32,425 bases of DNA, taken from NCBI GenBank assembly GCA_002405875.1, contig DHMR01000115.1:1-32425 (forward strand), read 5' to 3'. This document shows positions 31,890 to 32,425 of this stretch, in pieces. This stretch comes from a bacterium UBA4637. GTDB taxonomy: Bacteria > Bacteroidota > Bacteroidia > Bacteroidales > Bacteroidaceae. The notes beneath the pieces were generated by a model. That model saw only the letters and a program-made list of their open reading frames with translations, was not told where the DNA came from and made no database searches. The position numbers and the translations under genes were made by a program. Each line of letters begins with the position of its first letter. Position 1 is the stretch's first letter.

Positions 31890-32425
31890 ATGTCAAACTT
31901 TGATTTGAAACTTTCTTCACGAATAGATGAAACTACTCAACGCAGTGAAATACTCTTGCGTTTTCATTGTGGTCGTAATGTGGATTTTAGGGTAAAGAGT
32001 GGATTGTATGTTCAACAGAGCCACTTCCGATATTTTGTTAATCGGGAGGCTACCAAGAAATCTGGAATAGAAATTTCAGATAAGGTTATCTCTGCAACAA
32101 AAGAGGATGCCAAAAAGAAAGGCTATAAATTAAAAATGTATGGTGAGGTCGTGATTGCAGAACGCTTAATCACTCCAGATGTTAAGTATGACCAAGAACA
32201 AAATAAGTTGTTGGGAAATTTACAAAATGCGATAATGGAAGCTTATAAGGAAGAAGAAAATGAGTCAATTGATTCTAAATGGCTTGAAAAGATAGTTTAT
32301 AAGTTCCATCATCCAGATAAGAAACTTGTAACTCGTTCTCGAAGAAGTAAAAGACAGGAATCAATTTATGAACTCGCTGAGGAGTATTTGGAAAAGAAGC
32401 GTTTCTCGTATGATCATACCAAGGC
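31890..32425 (+). CDS. N-terminal part of a tyrosine-recombinase-like integrase (cut by window end)
   Basis: The reading frame is open from ATG at 31890 to the window edge: 178 complete codons with no stop. The N-terminal part (SEILLRFHCGRNVDFRVKSG, then LYVQQSHF) matches the beta-sheet arm-type DNA-binding domain of Bacteroidota site-specific recombinases. Residues about 160-178 (ESIYELAEEYLEKKRFSYDH) look like the start of the SAM-like core-binding domain. The catalytic Arg-His-Arg-Tyr part would lie beyond the window, so activity cannot be judged. It probably belongs to an integrated conjugative element or prophage extending to the right. Base composition by eye is AT-rich compared with the upstream operon. 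Confidence 0.8.
   Translation, partial: MSNFDLKLSSRIDETTQRSEILLRFHCGRNVDFRVKSGLYVQQSHFRYFVNREATKKSGIEISDKVISATKEDAKKKGYKLKMYGEVVIAERLITPDVKYDQEQNKLLGNLQNAIMEAYKEEENESIDSKWLEKIVYKFHHPDKKLVTRSRRSKRQESIYELAEEYLEKKRFSYDHTK

Noticed and set aside
1..32425. tRNA, rRNA or CRISPR loci
   Set aside because: No cloverleaf with a CCA-type end, no rRNA-like stretch and no repeat-spacer pattern were noticed by eye; a covariance-model scan was not possible.

Overview
The window looks like chromosomal DNA of a Bacteroidota species, most likely Prevotellaceae (Prevotella/Segatella type). The reasons are the many promoters with the Bacteroidota -33 TTTG / -7 TAnnTTTG pattern, weak Shine-Dalgarno sites, T9SS-like C-terminal tails, TonB-linked outer-membrane proteins, a C10 peptidase with a DUF3244 neighbour, and a BspA-like leucine-rich-repeat protein. 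Family names come from recognising motifs by eye; no database search was possible.

Layout. 1-716 is a gene-free, repeat-rich stretch with an outward promoter at the left edge and a duplicated promoter element ahead of an OmpA-family lipoprotein (717-1574). NADP isocitrate dehydrogenase follows (1850-3064). On the minus strand, 7232-3135 holds a membrane TPR/HTH regulator and then a three-gene cluster: DUF3244 protein, C10 (streptopain-like) cysteine peptidase, and a small overlapping lipoprotein that may be its inhibitor. Four helically phased TGTACA palindromes sit just upstream of the cluster promoter. A small XRE-like protein (7427-7666) and a 612-base gap come next, then a secreted leucine-rich-repeat protein and a short peptide (8279-10763).

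A PIN-type toxin-antitoxin pair (10928-11561) is bracketed by two nearly identical hairpin terminators. A secreted S8 peptidase (13874-11646, minus) follows, then an OmpR-type response regulator with its sensor kinase (14204-16396) and the Tex protein (16506-18635). A probable five-gene operon (18820-29190) encodes a TonB-dependent receptor, a DUF4876-like lipoprotein, a DUF6850-like beta-barrel, a secreted protein with a sorting tail and an M16 metallopeptidase. Together they suggest surface capture, import and proteolysis, with unknown cargo.

The right end is the most unusual part. A 561-residue ORF (29853-31538) joins an HU-like DNA-binding protein, in frame, to a signal/transmembrane segment and a TonB C-terminal domain. 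Its leader carries four copies of a 21-bp element at exactly 21-bp spacing. After a terminator, the window ends inside a tyrosine-recombinase-like integrase gene (31890 onward), which suggests the edge of an integrated element.
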